DNA of 64,000 bases. Source: G963422445 sp963422445 (GTDB taxonomy: Bacteria; Pseudomonadota; Alphaproteobacteria; Thalassobaculales; Thalassobaculaceae). Below the pieces are notes generated by a model, which was given only the letters and a program-made list of their open reading frames with translations, was not told the DNA's origin and did no database searches. Made by a program: the position numbers and the translations under genes. The stretch covers positions 2,666,001 through 2,730,000 of the forward strand of contig OY729512.2 of assembly GCA_963422445.2 (NCBI GenBank), given 5' to 3'. This document shows, one piece after another, positions 58,635-64,000 of this stretch (positions within the stretch are counted from its first letter, which is position 1; each line of letters starts with the position of its first letter).

Positions 58635-59174
58635 ATGAGCAGGGTTTTTGGTCCGTTGAAACAGCTCGGTTATGTTGTTCGCGACATCGAAGGCGGCATG
58701 AAATACTGGATCGAAACCAACGGCGTCGGGCCCTGGTTCTATATTGAGCGGGTGCCGCTTGCATCGTTCGAATACATGGGGCAGTCTTCCGCTGCCGAAT
58801 TCTCGATCGCGTTGTCCTTCTCCGGTGCGGCGCAGGTCGAACTGATCCAGCCGCGCAACGATGCACCGTCGATGTACCGTGACTACCTTGAATCAGGTCA
58901 GGAAGGCCTGCAGCATGTTGCCTATTGGCCAGAGGATTACTACGATGCCATGTGCAAGGCTGCGGCACAGGGACTGAGAATCGGGCAGCATGGCGATATT
59001 GCCGGACGCGGCCGCTTCGTCTACTATCAGACCGCTGGCCATCACGGGACTTGCATCGAATTTGCCGAGTACAACGCTTACCGCAAATACCAGTTCGCGG
59101 TGATGGAACGGATTTGCGGTGACTGGGACGGAAGCGAACCGGTGCGCACAAGGCTGCCGACGCCGCCGGGCTGA
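58635..59174 (+). CDS. VOC (glyoxalase/methylmalonyl-CoA epimerase-like) protein
   Basis: 179 residues from ATG 58635 with AAGGGAG upstream. The pattern of a two-module VOC fold is visible: LGYVVRDIEGGMKYWIETNG, VELIQPRNDAPSMYRDYLES and GLQHVAYWPEDYYDAMCKAA, then an end with HHGTCIEFAEYNAYRK. The metal ligands would be the His of GLQHVA and the Glu of CIEFAEY. The substrate is unknown. Confidence 0.85.
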   Translation: MSRVFGPLKQLGYVVRDIEGGMKYWIETNGVGPWFYIERVPLASFEYMGQSSAAEFSIALSFSGAAQVELIQPRNDAPSMYRDYLESGQEGLQHVAYWPEDYYDAMCKAAAQGLRIGQHGDIAGRGRFVYYQTAGHHGTCIEFAEYNAYRKYQFAVMERICGDWDGSEPVRTRLPTPPG

Positions 59175-59194
59175 AGCGTACGGAGAGAATCGTG

Positions 59195-60243
59195 ATGGCA
59201 ACGCCCAAGGTTCATCTAGTCGGCAGTGTTGCCATGGCCGATAGCGAAACCGTGTTTCGCAGCCTTGTGGCAGCGCTTGGACCCTGGTTGTGCCGTGTTC
59301 CCGATGGCGAGACCGGAGCAAGGCATCGCTGGATCTACTGGCAGCGTGACATGCTCCCGCGGCACGGTGATATGGAGATCGATACCGGGGTTCCGCCATT
59401 GACGATCACCGAATGGGACGGCACGGTGTTGCGCGAGACGGAACTCGTGCGGTTTCGCGATGGGGTCGACCCCGAGACTGTTACCTTCGAGACCGGGTAT
59501 GCGGACGCGGCTATCGAGTCGTACGGGGTATTCAGAAGGCTGGTGGACGAAGGCGTGATATCCTCCGACATCCGATTTCAGGTGTCGCTGCCAACGCCGA
59601 TGGCATCCGGTTACATGTATGTCAGCCCGAGTGCTCTTGACGCCCCTATCTGCCGGTTTACGAACGAGCGCTGTTGGCGGCGCTTGCGGATATCCTGGCT
59701 GTGATTCCCCATGACCAACTCTCGATCCAGTGGGATATCTGTCAGGAGGTCCTGCTCATGGAGGGCTATTTTGTCAATCGTCCACAAGATTGCAGAGAGC
59801 GAATTCTCGACCAGATGGCGCGTCTCGGCAATGCAGTGCCGGAGAATGTCGAACTTGGTTATCATCTCTGTTACGGCACGCCGCGCGACCGTCATTGGGT
59901 GATGCCGAAAGATCTCGAAGTTCTGGTCGGGATGACCAACGGCCTGCTTCCGCATCTGGCGCGAGCACTGGATTTTCTGCATATGCCGGTTCCGCCGGAT
60001 CGGCTTGATGCCGCGTATTTTGCGCCCTTGGCCGACCTGAAGACCTATTCTTCAACCGAGATTTACCTCGGTCTCATTCATTGTGACGATCATGATGGCA
60101 ATCTGGCCCGTGTCAGGGCCGCGGCTGGCATGCTCTCGCGTTTCGGGATTGCCTCGGAATGCGGTTGGGGACGAACCGATCCGGACCGGGTGCCGGGACT
60201 GATCGAGGCTCATCGCAAGGCGGCCACGGCACTCGCCTTCTGA
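59195..60243 (+). pseudogene. possible MetE/UroD-fold protein, single frameshift
   Basis: The first part (ATG 59195, GGAGAG upstream) reads KVHLVGSVAMADSETVFRSL, PWLCRVPDGETGARHRWIYW and FQVSLPTPMASGYMYVSPSA. Near 59641-59648 a base is missing in GACGCCCCTATCTG; the expected continuation YLPVYERALLAALADILAVI lies in the next frame, followed by LSIQWDICQEVLLMEGYFVN and CGWGRTDPDRVPGLIEAHRK to 60243. A single insertion restores about 350 residues. The ending (ECGWGR) resembles MetE/UroD-like barrels, but this assignment is weak. Confidence 0.65.
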
Positions 60244-60262
60244 TGCCCTATCTCGCACAGGA

Positions 60263-61870
60263 TCACGATGCTGCGTGATCCTGGCGTATGAAGTCGGCGG
60301 CCTTCTCGCCGATCATGATGCAGGCCGCATTTGTATTACCGGACACCATGGTCGGCATGATCGATCCGTCGGCGACCCGTAATCCGCTGACGCCGTGCAG
60401 CCGCAGGCGGTCATCGACGACCGCATCCGGCCCCGGCCCCATGCGGCAGGTGCCGATCGGGTGATAGGCCGTTTCTGAATTCTGTCTGATGTAGTCGAGT
60501 ATCTCCGCGTCACTTTCGACCTCTGCGCCGGGTGAGTACTCGTCACCGCGAACAGTCTGCATTGCGTCAGTCGCCATGATCTTGCGGATCAGCCGAAAGC
60601 CGCCAGTCATGGCGTCCTGATCGATCCGGTCGGTCAGGAAGTTGAAGCGGATCGCTGGTTGTTCGTGCGGATCGGACGACTGGATATGCACCGAACCCTG
60701 GCTCTCCGGGCGCAGCTGATAGACCGCAATCGTCATGGCCGGGAACTTGTGCAATTGCCGCTTTTTCGGGTTTTTGACCGCATAGGGCACAATGTGCATC
60801 TGGACATCGGGCGTTTCGAGGTCCTCGCGAGTTTTCAGGAATGCCAGCATCGGCGCTGACGGCAGGCTCATGAAGCCGCGTTTCTGGAACACATAACGCA
60901 GCACCTGCCAGACCGGACCGATACCCTGCATGCGTTTGTTGTACGACAACTCCGGGCGCTGCATGTGATATTGGATGCGGGCATTGATGTGGTCACGGAG
61001 ATGTTCACCAACAGCCGGTAATTCATGGACGACCTCGATGCCATGGGATCTCAGGAGGTCCGGCTGGCCGATACCCGACAATTCGAGCAGTTGCGGTGAG
61101 GCAATACCGCCGGCACACAGGATCACGTCGCGGCCGGCGGTCGCTTCGACCGTCCGGCCGCCCTGTCCATAGACGACTCCGGTACAGTGCTTGCCCTCCA
61201 GAACCAGCTTGCAGGCATGGGCATCGGTTTCAATGCGCAGGTTCGGACGTTTCCTGACCGGATCCAGATAACACCGCGCGGTGCTCATCCGGATACCGTT
61301 GCTGATTGTGGTCTGGGTCCGCACGATGCCTTCCTGGGTCACGCCGTTGTAGTCCGGATTGTGCGGCAGGCCGAGTTCCTTGGCCGCGGCGCGGATCGCA
61401 TCATACAACGGTCCATCGTCTGTCGCTTTGCTGACCCTGAGCGGACCACCCTGTGCCCGCAACTCATCGGCGCCGTGTTCGTAGTGCTCCATGCGCCGAA
61501 ACACCGGCAGGACATCCTCGAAACTCCAGGACCGGTTTCCGAACTGCCTCCAGGTGTCATAATCGAGCTGTTGGCCGCGGACGAAGACTAGGCCGTTGAT
61601 GGAGCTTGATCCGCCGAGCAGCCGTCCCCGGGGAACCGGGATACGGCGATTCGCCGTAGTCTTCTCCGGCTGCGAACTGTAACGCCAATTCGCGGTTGGA
61701 TGATCGATCAGCAGTCCAAAACTGACCGGAATGCGCGAAAACGGATGGCTGCGGGCGCCCGCTTCAAGCAGCAGGACACGCCAACGCCCATTCTCGGTCA
61801 GCCGATTGGCCAGTGCCGACCCTGCCGACCCGGCCCCGACGATGATGAAATCAAAGGATTCAGCGCTCAC
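60263..61870 (-). CDS. GMC-family FAD oxidoreductase (choline dehydrogenase-like)
   Basis: 535 residues from GTG 61870, preceded by AGGAGGG. The FAD dinucleotide motif is FDFIIVGAGSAGSALANRLT. The GMC signature regions are PRGRLLGGSSSINGLVFVRG and ILCAGGIASPQLLELSGIGQ. The C-terminal active-site block is TAYHPIGTCRMGPGPDAVVD, with SGLRVADGSIMPTMVSGNTN. The family oxidises alcohols of varied kind, and the substrate is not evident. Transcribed in the same direction as lptD, 124 bp downstream of it. Confidence 0.93.
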   Translation of the reverse strand: MSAESFDFIIVGAGSAGSALANRLTENGRWRVLLLEAGARSHPFSRIPVSFGLLIDHPTANWRYSSQPEKTTANRRIPVPRGRLLGGSSSINGLVFVRGQQLDYDTWRQFGNRSWSFEDVLPVFRRMEHYEHGADELRAQGGPLRVSKATDDGPLYDAIRAAAKELGLPHNPDYNGVTQEGIVRTQTTISNGIRMSTARCYLDPVRKRPNLRIETDAHACKLVLEGKHCTGVVYGQGGRTVEATAGRDVILCAGGIASPQLLELSGIGQPDLLRSHGIEVVHELPAVGEHLRDHINARIQYHMQRPELSYNKRMQGIGPVWQVLRYVFQKRGFMSLPSAPMLAFLKTREDLETPDVQMHIVPYAVKNPKKRQLHKFPAMTIAVYQLRPESQGSVHIQSSDPHEQPAIRFNFLTDRIDQDAMTGGFRLIRKIMATDAMQTVRGDEYSPGAEVESDAEILDYIRQNSETAYHPIGTCRMGPGPDAVVDDRLRLHGVSGLRVADGSIMPTMVSGNTNAACIMIGEKAADFIRQDHAAS

Positions 61871-61993
61871 CTGACCCTCCTAGGACTTGTCGGCGTTCCG
61901 AGTATGAAGCTTTGCGCCCTTGCCGGAGGGCTTGCAAGTTGCAAGCAGTCGCGCCACATGTCAAATCTGTCATCTGTTGCTCCGGCTTCCTTG

Positions 61994-64000
61994 TTACTGG
62001 ATTACGTCGTGAGAAAACTCTCCGAGAGTCCTGAACAGAAACCGGATGCCGATCCGTTTATCGGGCTCGATATCTTTGTCCCTGAATTCACGTCGGCCAA
62101 GTTCCAGATCGAATTCGAAACATTCATCCTTGTATTTGAGTCCGAATGTGGTGTTGACCGTACGCTTGTTACCGCTAGCGTCGCTGTGGATGGTCCGCCC
62201 CGACATCGACCAGTTGTTGGCAAGGGGAACCGTCAGGTTCACGCTGATCTCTTCGCGGTCGCCGAGACTGGTGGTCCTCTCCCTTTCGCCGAGCAGGACA
62301 TAGTCGAAGTGCATTTTGTATTTGTTTCGTTGAAACCGGACCTCGAATTCCCGCCGCCGGGGCTGGAACCGGTCCTTGTCAAGCCGGAACCGGGTCAATA
62401 TATCAAGCCAATCGGTGGGCACATAATGGACGCGGCCAACATAGTCCGAGATTTTGTCATGGAGTCCTGAATTCCTGTCGAAAGCACTGTCGCCGCGAAT
62501 TCGATAACTCTGTCCGAAAAAGGCCTGTGAAGAGCCGAGATCGGGGTCGAACAGGTTGGCCGAAATCCCGTAATCGATACGGGTGCCGCTGGTAACGCGG
62601 TCGGTGCCCCCAAACCGGTTCGCGGCGAAGATATTCGTATCGTCGTATTCGAAAGCCTGGCTGTCTTCGTCAGGAATTTCGGCGGGATTGCCGCCATTCG
62701 GACCGGCGACGATATTCACCACGGGTTCAATGACCTGGTATCTGTCGCCATCGTAACGAACGAACGGATAACGCCAGTTGAGCCCGATCTGTGGAAATAG
62801 CCTGGCGGTCCGATGCGTCTCTTTCGACAGGGGCCCGTCTGTCGCGTCAATCGGATTCCGGACCGAATAGAAATCGGATTGCAGTTGTGCGGTCAGCGTG
62901 TAGATGTCACCGCGCGGGGCGTAATATGGCAACTGCCATGAACTGACCAGCGAAAGCTTGTTGCTCTCGGTTCCGATGTCGCGGCTGAGCGATGCGAGCT
63001 TGACATCGAACTGGAACCGGCCGCCCAGCGAGTCCGGATTCCCGATATGGCTGTAACTGGCCGCCGGAAACACGGTTGGCTGCCCCAGTCCGCTGTCTTC
63101 CGACCTGAGATTCTGAAAGTCGTATACACTGAGCAAGGCATGGTCGCGGTCGTCGAAATGTTCCAGATAGGCATGACTGGTCAGGACATCATTGTAATTC
63201 AGATCGTAGCGGCGCAGATAGGTGCGGTCGCTGGTTCGGGCTAGATCGAAACCGGTTCTCCAAGCCTCGTTGAGAACGAACTTGCCGGAAAAGTCCACGC
63301 TGCCATGCACTTCCGAGTTCTTGTCACCGTCATTACCGTCCGGCCGCTCGAAGGTGCCGGCCGTCGCGAACAGGTCCAGGAAGCCGTTCCTGAAGGCCTG
63401 ACGATAGCGTGAGCGAGCGACCTGACCGGCATTCGAGTAGATGACCGGCTCGATCTCGAAGTCCCGGTTGCGATCCATGGCGTAGTAGAATGGCTGGCCA
63501 TAGATGAAACCGAGATTCTCGGAATACGCGAAATACGGAAAGAGAAATCCGGTGCGGCGGTCCACCGAGGGATCGGGATGCTTCAGATACGGGGTATAGA
63601 GAACGGGAACGCCATGCATTTCCAGATAAGCGTTGCGGTATTCGATATCCTGCGCCGCTTCGTCGTGAATTACCTTTGACGCCCGGATCTGCCACAGCGG
63701 CGGCTTATCCGGGTTTTCGCTACACGGTTCGCAGGGGGTGAAGGTTGCCTTTTGCATGGTCTTGCGCTGGTCGGCGTGCCGTTCGGCGTGTTGTGCCATC
63801 AGTCGTGAGCCGTCCGGCATGGTCAGCTGCAGATTCTTGATGAAGCCGGTTTTCAATTCGTCCTTGAGAACGGCATAGTCGGACTCCGCGATCTCACCGC
63901 CCGGTTCTTCAAGTCTGACATTGCCGGTTGCCGTTACCGTATCGGTGGTCCGGTCATAGGCCACGCGGTCGGCGTACAGGACACGCTTGCCCTGTGAAAG
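61994..64000 (-). CDS. lptD: LPS-assembly outer-membrane protein LptD, N-terminus outside the window
   Basis: 668 residues are visible, ending at the stop at 61994. The periplasmic OstA-type repeats come first (VLYADRVAYDRTTDTVTATG, NVRLEEPGGEIAESDYAVLK), then TFTPCEPCSENPDKPPLWQI with the conserved Cys pair and GVPVLYTPYLKHPDPSVDRR. The long beta-barrel part contains AYSENLGFIYGQPFYYAMDR. A Cys near the C-terminus (LKYKDECFEFDLELGR) is the partner for the disulfides known to be needed in LptD. It inserts lipopolysaccharide into the outer leaflet together with LptE. Confidence 0.95.
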   Translation of the reverse strand, partial: LSQGKRVLYADRVAYDRTTDTVTATGNVRLEEPGGEIAESDYAVLKDELKTGFIKNLQLTMPDGSRLMAQHAERHADQRKTMQKATFTPCEPCSENPDKPPLWQIRASKVIHDEAAQDIEYRNAYLEMHGVPVLYTPYLKHPDPSVDRRTGFLFPYFAYSENLGFIYGQPFYYAMDRNRDFEIEPVIYSNAGQVARSRYRQAFRNGFLDLFATAGTFERPDGNDGDKNSEVHGSVDFSGKFVLNEAWRTGFDLARTSDRTYLRRYDLNYNDVLTSHAYLEHFDDRDHALLSVYDFQNLRSEDSGLGQPTVFPAASYSHIGNPDSLGGRFQFDVKLASLSRDIGTESNKLSLVSSWQLPYYAPRGDIYTLTAQLQSDFYSVRNPIDATDGPLSKETHRTARLFPQIGLNWRYPFVRYDGDRYQVIEPVVNIVAGPNGGNPAEIPDEDSQAFEYDDTNIFAANRFGGTDRVTSGTRIDYGISANLFDPDLGSSQAFFGQSYRIRGDSAFDRNSGLHDKISDYVGRVHYVPTDWLDILTRFRLDKDRFQPRRREFEVRFQRNKYKMHFDYVLLGERERTTSLGDREEISVNLTVPLANNWSMSGRTIHSDASGNKRTVNTTFGLKYKDECFEFDLELGRREFRDKDIEPDKRIGIRFLFRTLGEFSHDVIQ

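Overview
This 64 kb window looks like GC-rich alphaproteobacterial chromosome. Supporting evidence is gatCAB in the order C-A-B, a long LptD, PmbA, a ligase-associated helicase next to a PdeM-type phosphoesterase, DUF3126 and bacterioferritin with its ferredoxin. I see no rRNA, tRNA or CRISPR array. Ordinary single-copy genes are interleaved with an exceptional load of insertion sequences in all states, from apparently intact to badly decayed. This suggests a genome in, or just past, an IS expansion with several host genes broken (inference); such a state is common in host-associated or bottlenecked lineages.

Layout. 1-2.4 kb: 5' part of an ABC transporter and pmbA. 2.9-8 kb: mobile-element graveyard with two broken IS630 copies, an IS4-type element whose transposase carries an N-terminal DruA-like (DUF4338) domain, and a decayed integrase. 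8-18.3 kb: a small orphan gene, a UbiD-family decarboxylase, a class III CoA-transferase, and an acyl-CoA dehydrogenase gene split into three pieces by two IS insertion sites. Removing the IS DNA and one copy of each target duplication restores an exact 380-codon frame. 18.5-28 kb: gatCAB, a CPA2 antiporter, a tandem RidA fusion, then pdeM and the DEXH helicase, each carrying a stop where the family has a Trp, and an enoyl-CoA hydratase. 28-32 kb: MITE-like repeats, a broken IS1595 element and a decayed large transposase. 32-40 kb: sugar-phosphate isomerase, MFS exporter, 1-Cys peroxiredoxin, class III aminotransferase, two alpha/beta hydrolases and an MDR reductase.

40-50.2 kb is the most interesting region. 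Two same-orientation IS1380 copies, with CTAG at both outer ends, bracket a minus-strand cassette: a family 2 glycosyltransferase whose 5' coding region contains a 34-bp homopolymer, two polytopic membrane proteins sharing a repeated C-terminal module of about 100 residues that I cannot name, and a small EamA/ArnE-like flippase subunit. The picture is of a mobile, probably phase-variable, lipid-linked sugar or surface-glycan modification system.

50.6-64 kb: bfd and bfr, an ISKra4-type remnant, two near-identical inverted copies of a 1.5 kb IS flanking a tandem DUF3126 gene and a LysR regulator, a trans-sulfuration enzyme, PncC/CinA-type amidase, a VOC protein, a frameshifted gene of possible MetE/UroD fold, a GMC oxidoreductase and most of lptD.

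Boundaries, inverted repeats and target duplications were read by eye. Family names come from motif recognition and not from a database search.
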